Assembly (NCBI GenBank): GCA_039917615.1
Contig: JBDSJD010000015.1
Span: 62,001 to 126,000 of the forward strand
Direction of reading: 5' to 3'
DNA from: ZC4RG30 sp039917615
GTDB taxonomy: Bacteria; Pseudomonadota; Gammaproteobacteria; Steroidobacterales; Steroidobacteraceae
Length of the DNA: 64,000 nucleotides
Shown piece by piece: positions 16,691 through 25,331 of this stretch. Within the stretch, counting starts at the first letter, position 1; every line of letters starts with the position of its first letter. A model generated the notes under the pieces. It saw nothing but the letters and a program-made list of their open reading frames with translations. It was not told the DNA's origin and did no database searches. Position numbers and translations under genes: made by a program.

Positions 16691-18088
16691 TCACGCCAGC
16701 CGGTTCAGGCCATTGTACGCGGCAATGCGATAGGCCTCGGCCATGGTCGGGTAGTTGAACGTGGTGTTGATGAAGTAACGCAGGTTGTTGATGTCACGGC
16801 TGGCCATCACGGTCTGACCGATGTGCACGATCTCCGAGGCATTGTCACCGAAGCAGTGCACTCCCAGGATCTCCAGCGTGCCTGAGTGAAACAGGATTTT
16901 GAGTATGCCAGCACGCTGATTGGTCATCTGGGCGCGTGCCAGGCTCTTGAATTGTGTGTGCCCGATTTCGTACGGGATACCCGCGTCCTGCAGTTGCTTT
17001 TCCGTCTTGCCGACCGAGGAGATTTCGGGAATGGTGTAGATCCCGCTCGGTATCAGGTCCGACCTGCGTGGCGGCGTCGCCGGATCCACGATGTACTGGC
17101 CAACAAAGCCACCCTGCTGATAGGCGGCACTGGCCAGGGCCGGCGGTCCGATGACATCGCCCACCGCAAATACGTTGGGTGACGCGGTCTGGTAATTTTC
17201 GTTGACTGCGATCTGGCCGCGCTGATTGGCCGTCAACCCGATCGCCTCGAGATTCAGCCCATCTGTATTGCCGGTGCGGCCGTTGGCCCACAGCAGCAGA
17301 TCCGATTTGATCTTGCGGCCCGACTTGAGGTTGAGCAGCACGTCTTCGGCGCGGGCTTCCAGGAAATCGAACTGCTCGTTGTGCCGGATGATGCAACCCT
17401 GGTCGCGCAGGTGATACGACAGCGCCTCGGCGATTTCCTCGTCCATGAAAGACAGCAGCCGGTCCTGCGTATCTACCAGCGTGACCTTGGTGCCCATGTT
17501 GAGGAATATCGACGCATACTCGCAACCGATCACGCCGGCGCCATAGATCGTGACGCTGAAGGGCGATTGCGTGTAGCGCAGTATGCTGTCGCTGTCGCAA
17601 ACGCGCGGATGCGAGAAATCGAGGCCGGGCGGATGATAGGGACGTGACCCTGTGGCAATCACGAACCTCTCAGCGCGCACAGTGTAGGGTGGATCCTGAC
17701 GCGGTGAGATCTCCAACACATCGCCGCCCAGGAACTTCGCCGAACCTTCCAGCACTGGAACGCGATTGCGCTCGTAGAAACTGCGGCGCAGCTGCACCTG
17801 GGCGTCTATGACACCTGCAGCAGTCGACAGCAGCTGTGGCAGGGTCACATTCACCGAAGCTGTGAACTTGCCCAACATCGGATTGCTGCGCAGGTCACTC
17901 CAGGTCTTCACTGCATGGCGCAATGCCTTGCTGGGAATGGTGCCCCAGTGGGTGCAACCGCCGCCCACCTCGGTGTAGCGCTCCACTACTGCCACCTTGC
18001 GGTGGTTCTTTGCCAGCATCATGGCCGCGCCTTCCCCGGCCGGCCCTGTGCCGATCACAACAACGTCATATTGTTCCATGTCGGCCAT
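16691..18088 (-). CDS. sthA: Soluble pyridine nucleotide transhydrogenase
   Basis: The 465-residue flavoprotein matches SthA in length and sequence. It has the FAD motif GTGPAGEG, the SthA-specific GGGCTHWGTIPSKALR in which the second redox cysteine of lipoamide dehydrogenases is replaced by Thr, an NAD motif GAGVIGCEYAS, the FAD contact NVFAVGDVIG, and the C-terminal dimerisation domain. SthA reversibly moves hydride between NADPH and NAD+ and mainly reoxidises excess NADPH. The Met at 18079 is an alternative start; neither has a strong ribosome binding site. Confidence 0.95.
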   Translation of the reverse strand: MADMEQYDVVVIGTGPAGEGAAMMLAKNHRKVAVVERYTEVGGGCTHWGTIPSKALRHAVKTWSDLRSNPMLGKFTASVNVTLPQLLSTAAGVIDAQVQLRRSFYERNRVPVLEGSAKFLGGDVLEISPRQDPPYTVRAERFVIATGSRPYHPPGLDFSHPRVCDSDSILRYTQSPFSVTIYGAGVIGCEYASIFLNMGTKVTLVDTQDRLLSFMDEEIAEALSYHLRDQGCIIRHNEQFDFLEARAEDVLLNLKSGRKIKSDLLLWANGRTGNTDGLNLEAIGLTANQRGQIAVNENYQTASPNVFAVGDVIGPPALASAAYQQGGFVGQYIVDPATPPRRSDLIPSGIYTIPEISSVGKTEKQLQDAGIPYEIGHTQFKSLARAQMTNQRAGILKILFHSGTLEILGVHCFGDNASEIVHIGQTVMASRDINNLRYFINTTFNYPTMAEAYRIAAYNGLNRLA

Positions 18089-18111
18089 GCTAGCGAGCGG
18101 CTGGCAAAAGT

Positions 18112-18134
18112 GCAGCCCAGTACGCCGGGGCTGC
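18112..18134 (-). terminator. Hairpin terminator after def
   Basis: GCAGCCC and GGGCTGC form a seven-base stem with a nine-base loop just downstream of the deformylase stop. On the minus strand it is followed by ACTTTTG, a short T tract. It would separate def from the sthA operon. Confidence 0.5.
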
Positions 18135-18142
18135 GACGCCGT

Positions 18143-18676
18143 TCAATCGTCCTGCTGTGGCTGCCCCGGAAACAGCACGTCCTGAAAACCGAATTTGCTG
18201 AGGTCCCGGATGCGCATGGGGTAAAGGATGCCGTCCAGATGATCGACTTCGTGCTGCACCACCCGCGCGTGAAAACCATCGACGGTGCGGTCGATGGCCT
18301 TGCCCTTTGCGTCGAACCCCTGGTAGCGCACGCGTGCCGGACGCGACACCAGGCCCCGCATGCCCGGCACGGAGAGACACCCTTCCCAACCCGCTTCTTC
18401 GTCGGTGCCCAACCTATTGATTACCGGATTCACAAGCACGGTTGGAGGAACTGACGGCGCGTCCGGGTATCGCTCGTTGTGCTCGAAGCCGAAGATCACC
18501 ACCCGCAGCGAAACGCCGATCTGGGGAGCGGCAATTCCAGCACCGTTGGCATGCCGCATGGTGTCCTGCATGTCGGCGACGAGCGCATGCAGCTCAGGTG
18601 TATCCAGCTGGATAACTTCCGCGGCCCGCCGCAGCAACAAGGGCTCGCCCATTCGAAGTATGTTTCTGATCGCCAA
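18143..18676 (-). CDS. def: Peptide deformylase
   Basis: The 177-residue metalloenzyme removes the formyl group from nascent N-termini. All three motifs are present: GIAAPQIG (47-54), EGCLS with ligand Cys100 (99-102), and QHEVDHLDG with ligands His142 and His146 and catalytic Glu143. The def-fmt arrangement is absent, so this may be one of several deformylases. It stands alone between two terminator hairpins. Confidence 0.95.
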   Translation of the reverse strand: MAIRNILRMGEPLLLRRAAEVIQLDTPELHALVADMQDTMRHANGAGIAAPQIGVSLRVVIFGFEHNERYPDAPSVPPTVLVNPVINRLGTDEEAGWEGCLSVPGMRGLVSRPARVRYQGFDAKGKAIDRTVDGFHARVVQHEVDHLDGILYPMRIRDLSKFGFQDVLFPGQPQQDD

Positions 18677-18727
18677 CTACGCCCCCATATTTATCCAGGG
18701 GACCCGCTGGCGAATCCCGTACAAAAC

Positions 18728-18752
18728 AAAGGCCCGGTCGAGCCGGGCCTTT
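18728..18752 (-). terminator. Rho-independent terminator after the RRM gene
   Basis: A perfect ten-base stem (AAAGGCCCGG / CCGGGCCTTT) with a five-base loop is followed on the minus strand by TTTGTTTTGT. It lies 27 bases after the RNA-binding protein stop and is a strong intrinsic terminator for it. Confidence 0.85.
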
Positions 18753-18778
18753 GCATCAGCTCGTGTGGAGCAAGACGC

Positions 18779-19138
18779 TTACCAGCGGCCACCACCGCCA
18801 CCGCCGCCGCCACCGCCGCCACCACCCGAGCCACCGCGATAGCCACCGCCACCACCGCCCGGACGACCACCGCCGCCGCCGCCACCACCGGTGCGCGGTT
18901 TGTCTTGCGCTTCGTTGACGCGCAGCGGACGACCGCCCATCGAATAGCCATTTAGAGCCTGAATTGCGCGAGCGGAATCCGCCTGCGGCATTTCCACGAA
19001 GCCGAAGCCGCGCGGGCGACCGGTTTCCCGGTCGGTCGGCAGCGCCACGGATTCAACCGTACCGTGCTGCGAAAAAAGTGCACGCACCGAAGCCTCGTCC
19101 GCCGAGAACGGGAGGTTGCCAACGTAAATCTTCGCCAT
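18779..19138 (-). CDS. Glycine-rich RRM RNA-binding protein
   Basis: The 119-residue protein is a single RNA recognition motif followed by a glycine-rich tail. RNP2 is IYVGNL (4-9) and RNP1 is RGFGFVEM (43-50). From about residue 84 the chain is mostly Gly with scattered Arg, Tyr and Pro, resembling eukaryotic and bacterial cold-inducible RNA-binding proteins. Its likely role is RNA binding or chaperoning during stress or cold. It is monocistronic, with about 200 bases of intergenic DNA upstream and a strong terminator downstream. Confidence 0.93.
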   Translation of the reverse strand: MAKIYVGNLPFSADEASVRALFSQHGTVESVALPTDRETGRPRGFGFVEMPQADSARAIQALNGYSMGGRPLRVNEAQDKPRTGGGGGGGGRPGGGGGGYRGGSGGGGGGGGGGGGGRW

Positions 19139-19311
19139 GAGTACAGATCTCCAGACAGTATTGAGAACACCTGATCGGAGACCTTTCCACTAGAGCTCGC
19201 GCGCTTGACGGCACGACAGGACAGAAGCCGGACGACCAACGATCGGCGGATATTCTATACGCGCCTTCGCGACGCACAGAAGCGTTTTCTGGTGTTGTCA
19301 ACCCCATTTTC

Positions 19312-19345
19312 AACGCAACACACTGCCGGGGCAGCGTGTTGCGTT
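19312..19345 (-). terminator. Long hairpin immediately after the esterase stop
   Basis: Perfect ten-base arms AACGCAACAC (19312-19321) and GTGTTGCGTT (19336-19345) enclose a second short stem (CTGC/GCAG). It starts one base after the stop of the last gene of the molybdenum hydroxylase operon. The following minus-strand sequence, GTTGAAAATGG, is a poor T tract, so it may act as a weak terminator or an RNA 3'-end stabiliser. Confidence 0.5.
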
Positions 19346-19346
19346 A

Positions 19347-20048
19347 TCACTTGCTGGCCAGCCCCAAGTGAAATTGCAACCAGGCGGAAATATCGAAGAT
19401 TTCCGGGTCACACAGGCCATGTCCCACCGAGTATTGCCGCCATTCCAGATTCAGTCCCGCGGCCAGCATCACATCACGGGATTGCTCGCCGAAAGCATGC
19501 AGCACCACTTCGTCCTCGCGCCCATGACACATGAGGATGGGCGTATCGCGATTGGCGGAGTGGAGGTCGCCCACCAGTCGGCTGCGCAGCGGCAGATAAC
19601 ATGACAGCGCAATGATGCCGCCGAGTCGCTCGGCGTAACGCAGTCCCACATGCAGCGCAGTCGCGCCGCCCTGCGAGAAACCGGCCAGCACGATGCGCCG
19701 CGATTCGATGCCTGCGCGGCGCTCGCTTGCGATATGGCCTTCAATGCGGGCACGCGCCGCTTGCAGGCCTGCTTCATCGTCACGGCCTTCGGGAGTGAGT
19801 TCGCGAATGTCGTACCAGGCGCGCATCTCGTAGCCAGCATTCACCGTCACCGGCCGAACCGCCGCATGCGGAAACACAAACCGTACGCGTGCAGAATCCG
19901 GCAAGTCCAGTTCCGGAATCATGGGCACGAAGTCGTAACCATCAGCGCCCAGCCCGTGCATCCAGATCACGGCGGCATCGGCAACCCCGGCGGCAGGCGC
20001 GAGCACAACCGCATCCTCGCCTTCGGTCATCACGGCGCGCATGTTCAT
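19347..20048 (-). CDS. Carboxylesterase / phospholipase-type alpha/beta hydrolase
   Basis: The 233-residue protein belongs to the small EstB/acyl-protein-thioesterase-like family. The oxyanion region is VIWMHGLGADGYDF (28-40). The catalytic triad is visible as Ser125 in GFSQGG, Asp179 in HGREDEVV and His210 in SVGHGLC. There is no signal peptide, so it is cytoplasmic. Its ATG overlaps the stop of the preceding gene by four bases, making it the last coupled gene of the molybdenum hydroxylase operon. Its role there is unclear. Confidence 0.9.
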   Translation of the reverse strand: MNMRAVMTEGEDAVVLAPAAGVADAAVIWMHGLGADGYDFVPMIPELDLPDSARVRFVFPHAAVRPVTVNAGYEMRAWYDIRELTPEGRDDEAGLQAARARIEGHIASERRAGIESRRIVLAGFSQGGATALHVGLRYAERLGGIIALSCYLPLRSRLVGDLHSANRDTPILMCHGREDEVVLHAFGEQSRDVMLAAGLNLEWRQYSVGHGLCDPEIFDISAWLQFHLGLASK

Positions 20049-20440
20049 GCGCCGCGCAGTGGCGCGGCCTTGCCGGCCTGCTCGATCAGGAACAGGTCGG
20101 TGAGCAGCGCGCGCAGATGCACCGAGGCATTAAGGTTATCCACCAGTAGTGAGGCAATCCGATCGCGGCTCAGCACCAGGCCGATCGCGCCACGGGCAGC
20201 CTTGACATCGCGCTCCACGACATCCGTGAAATCAGCGACCCCGGACAGTGCGGGCAGGCCGGAAAACCGCCCACGGATCGAACCCTGCATGTCGGTCAGT
20301 GCCTCATGCATGCGCATCAATGTGTCCCGCAGTTCGGTGCCGGTCTCGTCCTGTCGCCCCTGTGCTGCATAAGCCAGCAGATATTCGTAGCAACGCTCGA
20401 TCACTTCGATGCGCCCCGTCAGCAGGTCGACGTCAGTCAC
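20045..20440 (-). CDS. Hypothetical helical protein in the molybdenum hydroxylase operon
   Basis: The 131-residue protein is helix-rich (RIEVIERCYEYLLAYAAQG, then MRMHEALTDMQGSI) with no membrane segment and no recognised domain. I chose the GTG at 20440, which overlaps the end of the cytochrome b gene by eight bases; an upstream in-frame Met at 20476 lies further inside that gene. Coupling on both sides suggests it is a dedicated part of the system, possibly an assembly factor, but that is inference. Confidence 0.6.
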   Translation of the reverse strand: MTDVDLLTGRIEVIERCYEYLLAYAAQGRQDETGTELRDTLMRMHEALTDMQGSIRGRFSGLPALSGVADFTDVVERDVKAARGAIGLVLSRDRIASLLVDNLNASVHLRALLTDLFLIEQAGKAAPLRGA

Positions 20441-21026
20441 CGCGATCCACCCGGGTGAGGTCGTGATCCGGCACAAGCTCGGCGCGCGTGATCCAGCCGC
20501 GGATCATCGCTCGCAGGTAGGCACGCTTCTCCGGCAAGATGCCGAAGTAGACATGCACGAGAATCAGGAATACCGACAGCAACGCCGCCAGATCATGCAG
20601 CAACGTCAGAAAACCCCAGGTCGCGAGCGGGCGCAGGTAGGGATCGCGCGAGATGAACGGCACGCCGGCTTTGCGCAGCAACAGCAGGCCGCTGACTATC
20701 GCGACCAGCACCGCTACCGTCCAGGCGAGATGCATCAGCTTTTGCGGCAGTGTGTACTTGCCGGCGGGCTTGCCGGTTAAATCGCCGCCGTGAAGCGCCA
20801 GCATGCTCGCAGGCCGTTGCCAGAACAGCGCGCGCACAATATGGAACAGGATGATCACGGTCAGCAGGATTCCCGCCACCCAATGAATTGTGTACCAGGC
20901 GAAATGCACACCGATGATCGGCAACAGGCTGGTAATCAGCAGCACCGTCATGATCGCTGCGGTAAGCCAGTGAAACAGCCGGTCGATGCCAGCATGGCGG
21001 AGAATCCGGTCGTTGTGCTGCGCCAT
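20433..21026 (-). CDS. Cytochrome b, formate dehydrogenase gamma-like
   Basis: The 197-residue protein has four predicted transmembrane helices and histidines placed as in FdnI/FdoI-type di-haem cytochromes b: RLFHWLTAA in helix 1, WYTIHWVAG and LFHIVRA in helix 2, LLHDLAALL and LVHVYFG in helix 4. Such subunits pass electrons to quinone. I chose the ATG at 21026 because an AAGGAG lies eight bases upstream; a GTG at 21035 is also in frame. Its place directly after the molybdenum hydroxylase genes suggests it links that enzyme to the respiratory chain. Confidence 0.87.
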   Translation of the reverse strand: MAQHNDRILRHAGIDRLFHWLTAAIMTVLLITSLLPIIGVHFAWYTIHWVAGILLTVIILFHIVRALFWQRPASMLALHGGDLTGKPAGKYTLPQKLMHLAWTVAVLVAIVSGLLLLRKAGVPFISRDPYLRPLATWGFLTLLHDLAALLSVFLILVHVYFGILPEKRAYLRAMIRGWITRAELVPDHDLTRVDRGD

Positions 21027-21031
21027 GCGCG

Positions 21032-21196
21032 TCACTCCTTGTCCCTGCGAGCGCCGCGTCTGCTGAACGCGCGATAAATCAGGTGCGCGACAATCAGCGC
21101 CACGCCTGCCCAGAACGCCACCGGCAGCAGGTCCCAGGAAACTCCGTTGAGTACCCGGTCGCCATAACTGTCATGCCCGTATCGAAAGATCTCCAT
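21032..21196 (-). CDS. 54-residue single-pass membrane protein
   Basis: This small gene has a good ribosome binding site (GGGGAG, eight bases before the ATG at 21196) and fits exactly between the FAD subunit, which stops at 21200, and the cytochrome b, before whose ATG it provides the Shine-Dalgarno. The protein has a polar N-terminus (MEIFRYGHDSYGDRV), one transmembrane helix (about 22-44) and a positively charged tail (SRRGARRDKE) that should face the cytoplasm. I do not recognise it. It looks like a small structural subunit of a membrane complex. Confidence 0.72.
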   Translation of the reverse strand: MEIFRYGHDSYGDRVLNGVSWDLLPVAFWAGVALIVAHLIYRAFSRRGARRDKE

Positions 21197-21199
21197 GCT

Positions 21200-22204
21200 T
21201 CAAGCTCCCCGCACGGCGCGACGGATCAGGTTTTCCATCAGCGGCACCTTGAACTGGTTGAATCCCAGCGTCCGGGCTGCCGCGCTTTCCAGCGTCGCAA
21301 CAATGTCGGCGGTCTCGCTGTTACGCGATGCCCCCGCCAGCGCGCGCTCCACCTTGCGCAGGCGATGGGGAACACAGGCCGCCGCGCCCAGCACCACCCG
21401 CGCCTCGCTGATCTTGTCGCCATCCATGCGGAACGCCGCCGCGATGGATAGCAGCGCGAAATCCCACGCGGCGCGATCGGCGACCTTCTCGAAGTAGAAC
21501 TTCACCTGCCGTCCCTCGCCATCGGCCCAGTTAGGCGGGATACGGACGGCGGTGAGGATTTCGCCCGGGTCCAGCACCGTCATGCGACGGATGTTCACCG
21601 CGGGGTCGACGAAGAACTTCGCGGCAGGTACCACGCGCTCGCCGCCGCGCCGTGCGATCACCATGCTGGCGTCCAGCGCGGTCAGCGCGCCGGCGGTGTC
21701 GGAAGGTGTTACCGCCACGCAGCGGCTGGCATTGAAGATGGCGTGCTCACGGTTCTGCCCTGCGGGCGTATCCGCGTAGCAGGTATTGCCGCCAGCGCGG
21801 TAGCAGTCCACGCCCGCGCGGTAATACCAGCAACGCGTGTCCTGGGAAATGTTGCCGCCCAGCGTGCCGGCGTTGCGGATCTGCGGACTTGCCACGCGTC
21901 CCGCCGCAGCAGCCAGCAGGCCGAAGCGTTCGCGCACCTGCGGATCGTTCTCGATTTCGGTCAGCGTCGTGAGGGCGCCGATCTGCATGCCCTCGCCGTC
22001 GCTGCGCACGCCCTTCAGGGCCGGGATACCGGAGAGTTCGATCACGGCGCGCGTACGCTTGGTGCGGTTCTTCAGCCAGTCCCAGCTGTCCTGACCGCCG
22101 CCCACGAGCCAGCCTTCCTCGCCGAGGTTCGCGGCGAGATCAAGCGCCGCTTCCAGCGTGTCGGGCTGGTACAGATCGAAATGCGGCATCATGTCCTTGA
22201 GCAT
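21200..22204 (-). CDS. Molybdenum hydroxylase FAD subunit with 4Fe-4S-type cysteines
   Basis: The 334-residue protein is a CoxM/YagS-type FAD subunit, with FAD-binding strings VGGGQDSWDWLK and NAGTLGGNIS (111-120) and a C-terminal CO-dehydrogenase-flavoprotein domain. Four cysteines at 125, 134, 142 and 162 (C-x8-C-x7-C-x19-C, ending in RCVAVTPSD) match the insert that binds a 4Fe-4S cluster in PaoB/YagS and HcrB. It should receive electrons from the 2Fe-2S subunit. It has no export signal of its own and would be carried out with the Tat-bearing subunit. Confidence 0.9.
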   Translation of the reverse strand: MLKDMMPHFDLYQPDTLEAALDLAANLGEEGWLVGGGQDSWDWLKNRTKRTRAVIELSGIPALKGVRSDGEGMQIGALTTLTEIENDPQVRERFGLLAAAAGRVASPQIRNAGTLGGNISQDTRCWYYRAGVDCYRAGGNTCYADTPAGQNREHAIFNASRCVAVTPSDTAGALTALDASMVIARRGGERVVPAAKFFVDPAVNIRRMTVLDPGEILTAVRIPPNWADGEGRQVKFYFEKVADRAAWDFALLSIAAAFRMDGDKISEARVVLGAAACVPHRLRKVERALAGASRNSETADIVATLESAAARTLGFNQFKVPLMENLIRRAVRGA

Positions 22205-22214
22205 TTCGACCTCG

Positions 22215-24617
22215 TTACTGGCAGTTGACCTGCAGCGGCCCGTGCGCCTGCGGGCGGCCTGCGAGATGATTGAGGATCATGTCCGCCACCACCGGCGTGC
22301 GATTGAATACATGGCCGCCTAGGGCTTCGGAAATCGCGCATAGCAGCACCGAGCCCGCGCAGCCCAGCAAGGGTTCGCCGATGCCTTTGGTGCCCAGCGG
22401 GCTCGATGGATCCGGCAGATCCACTCCCGCAACGCGAAACCGTCGCGCTACATCGCCGTAGGTCGGCGGCTTCGCCTGGTAAAAACCCACGCTTGCCGGC
22501 AACCCGTTCTGCGGGTCGTACACGATGCGCTCGAGCCCGGCGACGCCGAAACCCTGGACCGCGCCGCTCTTGATCTGCGTTTCGAGTCCGGCGGGATGGA
22601 TCACCGTGCCGCAATCCGCGACGCCCACGTAGTCCTGGATCACGTAGCGGCCGGTTTCCAGATCCATCTCGATCTCGATGAAGGCCGCCGCGAATGCGGC
22701 GGCTGCACCGTTCATCGGCAGGTTATCCTTTGCCACACCGACGAGGCCGGTGCCGGCAATGGCCGTTGCCGAAAGCTGCGTCATCGGATTGATGTCCATT
22801 GGCAGTTCGTGGCCGTCGTACTTGCCGCCGAGGATGATCGCCTGTTTTGCGGCATCCCCGTACGTCATGCCCGTGCCAGTTCCCTTGCGGAACACGCGTC
22901 GGCCATCGACATCGTAGTTCTCTGCAGATCCTCCGAAGCGTTTCGCGGCGATTTCCTTCAGCTTTGAAAGCGCGTCCATCGCCGCAACGTAGTTGGTGCG
23001 CGCCATGGTGAAGTTGGTATTACTGCCGAATTGACCGATGTTCCACGGCAGATTGCGCCGCGAATCGCCGCGCTCGATCACCACGTCTGCCCAATCCAGC
23101 TTCAGCACCTCGGCCGCGATGCGCGATGTACTTGAATGCGAGAAGGTGCCGAGATTGCCGACACCGGTGTGGATGTGCACCTTGCCGGTGGGCAGGATGC
23201 GCAGCAGTCCGTCGAAGCCGAAGAACCCTGCGGGATGGAAGGCCTGGCCGACCGCCACGGCCGTGACCTTGCTGCCATTGCGCTGGCCGTTGCGCTTCAG
23301 GCGCTCTTCCCAGCCGAAGATCCCTGCGCCTTTTTCCAGCGCCTCTTTCAAATAGCAACTCGACACTGTTTCGCGCTGCGCACCAAAGGGAGCATTTAGA
23401 CCAGGACCATTCTTGAGTCGGATTGCAAGCCGATCAATCTTGAGCTCACGCGCAGCTTTGTCCAGCAGCGGCTCCATGATGTGGCACATCTGGTTGTACC
23501 CCGGACCGCGCTGCGCGCTGCGGATCGGGGAATTCGCATACACAGGCATGCCGCGCCAACGCATGGCCTCCGGCTGATAGAGGATGGAAAGTCCATCGGC
23601 AGCGTTGCGGAAGTCCCAGAAGCTCTGGCAGGCGCCGTTTTCCTGAATCACGTAAAGATCCGCTGCGAGCAGTTTGCCGTCTTCTGCAAACCCCAGCTTG
23701 ACCTGACCCTGGAACCCCAGCCGCGCGCTGCCGTGGAAGTATTCTTCCGCGCGACTGATACGCATCATCACCGGCCGGTTAATCTTCTTCGACAGCAACG
23801 CGGGTAGTGCCTGCAATGGATAGGCACCGCCCTTCGATCCGAATCCACCACCGCAGTATTCAGCGATCAACACAAGATCGGTGGGCGGGATGCCGATGAG
23901 ACCCGCCAGCGCCGGTGTAATGAAGGACTGGCTCTGTGACGACACATGCACGATGCACTTGCCGTTCTGCCAGTAGGCCATGGCCGTGCGCGGCTCCATG
24001 CTGTGATGCGAATTGCTGGCATGCACGAAGGTTTCGTCGAGCACGTATTTCGCCTTGGCGAAGGCCGCATCCACGTCGCCGTATGTCCACTCCTGCGCCG
24101 CCTTGCCGGCAGGCATGCGCTTGTCATGGTCGCCCTTGTCGAAGTCCGCCTTCGTCCACTTCAGCGTCTGGAACTTCACGCCGGTGGCGCCCACATTGCC
24201 GTCGGTGCGCGCATCGGGCCGGTCAGGGTGCAGGCTTGCGAGCGGATCCACATGGAAGGCCAGCGGTTCATAGTCGACCCGCACTTTTTCAAGTGCATCC
24301 TGCGCCGCGGTTTCACTCTCGGCGGCCAGCAGCAGGATGGGCGCACCGATGTAGCCAGGCTCTTCGGTGAGCAACGGGATCTCCGGTGCTTCGGGATTCT
24401 TGACATCCTTGGGCAGCAGCACGCCGACGTAACCCGGCACCTTCTCTGCCGCGGACAGATCGATGCCCTTCACACGCGCGTGCGGATAGGGACTGGACAA
24501 CAGGCGCGCGAACACCATGCCTTCGACGCGGAAATCCTCGGCGAACTTCGCTTCGCCGGTAACCTTGGCGACTACATCGTGCGGGATGAAATCCTGCCCC
24601 AGCAGCTTATGCGCCAT
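22215..24617 (-). CDS. Molybdenum hydroxylase molybdopterin-binding subunit
   Basis: The 800-residue protein has the xanthine/aldehyde dehydrogenase large-subunit layout. An N-terminal aldehyde-oxidase a/b hammerhead domain (KVTGEAKFAEDFRVEGMVFARLLSSPYPHARV) precedes cofactor-contact segments such as EYCGGGFGSKGGAY and a C-terminal LGTKGIGEPLLG, whose Glu is the expected catalytic base. The substrate is probably an aldehyde or N-heterocycle and cannot be fixed from sequence. The ATG at 24617 overlaps the end of the 2Fe-2S subunit gene by 11 bases. Confidence 0.93.
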   Translation of the reverse strand: MAHKLLGQDFIPHDVVAKVTGEAKFAEDFRVEGMVFARLLSSPYPHARVKGIDLSAAEKVPGYVGVLLPKDVKNPEAPEIPLLTEEPGYIGAPILLLAAESETAAQDALEKVRVDYEPLAFHVDPLASLHPDRPDARTDGNVGATGVKFQTLKWTKADFDKGDHDKRMPAGKAAQEWTYGDVDAAFAKAKYVLDETFVHASNSHHSMEPRTAMAYWQNGKCIVHVSSQSQSFITPALAGLIGIPPTDLVLIAEYCGGGFGSKGGAYPLQALPALLSKKINRPVMMRISRAEEYFHGSARLGFQGQVKLGFAEDGKLLAADLYVIQENGACQSFWDFRNAADGLSILYQPEAMRWRGMPVYANSPIRSAQRGPGYNQMCHIMEPLLDKAARELKIDRLAIRLKNGPGLNAPFGAQRETVSSCYLKEALEKGAGIFGWEERLKRNGQRNGSKVTAVAVGQAFHPAGFFGFDGLLRILPTGKVHIHTGVGNLGTFSHSSTSRIAAEVLKLDWADVVIERGDSRRNLPWNIGQFGSNTNFTMARTNYVAAMDALSKLKEIAAKRFGGSAENYDVDGRRVFRKGTGTGMTYGDAAKQAIILGGKYDGHELPMDINPMTQLSATAIAGTGLVGVAKDNLPMNGAAAAFAAAFIEIEMDLETGRYVIQDYVGVADCGTVIHPAGLETQIKSGAVQGFGVAGLERIVYDPQNGLPASVGFYQAKPPTYGDVARRFRVAGVDLPDPSSPLGTKGIGEPLLGCAGSVLLCAISEALGGHVFNRTPVVADMILNHLAGRPQAHGPLQVNCQ

Positions 24618-25257
24618 GATGAATCTCCGTGAGATTGCCGGCCGCGCGCATGATGGCGTTCAGGTAGTTGTCGTAGGCGCCGCAGCGGCACAGGTTGCCA
24701 GACATCGCATGCCGCGCTTCTTCCCGGCTGGGCCGCGGATTCTTCTGCAGCAATGCCACGGCAGCGACCACCTGGCCGGGAGTGCAGAAGCCGCACTGCG
24801 GACCCAGTTCGTCGACAAAGGCTTGTTGCACGGGATGCAGTTCGCCGTTGGGGCCCCGCAGTCCCTCCACGGTGACGACATTGCGGGTCCGCACACTGTG
24901 CGTGAGCGTCGAGCAGGAATAATAAGTCGTGCCCTCGATCATCACCGTGCAGGCGCCGCATTCAGCGCGATCGCAGCCGAGCTTCGTACCGGTGAGGCCG
25001 AGCTTGTAGCGCAGGGTCATGGCCAGGGTTTCCTGCGGCAGCACGTCCACGCGCCGCAGTTGTCCGTTGACGTTGATCGAGACGAGGCGCTCGACCGAAC
25101 CGGGCACCAAGCGCCGGCCCGGGGTGCAGCCTGCCAGGCCGCCCATGACAAAGCTCGCTGACGAAGCCACGGCACCCGAAGCGATGACGCGCTTGATGAA
25201 CTCGCGGCGCGAAAGGCGGCGGGATTCTTCTGCCGCATCGCCAGTCAGATCATTCAT
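24607..25257 (-). CDS. Molybdenum hydroxylase 2Fe-2S subunit with Tat signal and lipobox
   Basis: The 216-residue protein starts with a twin-arginine signal (SRREFIKR, about 16-23) followed by a hydrophobic stretch ending in LAGC, a lipobox with Cys44. The mature part has a plant-type 2Fe-2S domain (GCDRAECGACTVM, then YYSC) and a second alpha-helical 2Fe-2S domain (CGFCTPGQVV and CRCGAYDNY). I chose the ATG at 25257, where the Tat signal becomes well placed. The complex should be exported folded and possibly tethered to the membrane by a lipid. First gene of the leftward operon. Confidence 0.92.
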   Translation of the reverse strand: MNDLTGDAAEESRRLSRREFIKRVIASGAVASSASFVMGGLAGCTPGRRLVPGSVERLVSINVNGQLRRVDVLPQETLAMTLRYKLGLTGTKLGCDRAECGACTVMIEGTTYYSCSTLTHSVRTRNVVTVEGLRGPNGELHPVQQAFVDELGPQCGFCTPGQVVAAVALLQKNPRPSREEARHAMSGNLCRCGAYDNYLNAIMRAAGNLTEIHHGA

Positions 25258-25331
25258 GGAGACCCCCGGATAACCCCGCGGGAAGCGTACACTGTGCTGG
25301 AACATCAGTCCAAGCGGACGCGGGATTCCGG

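Noticed and set aside
18779..18900. A repetitive GGT/GGC tract that might be a tandem repeat element
   Set aside because: It encodes the glycine-rich tail of the RRM protein.
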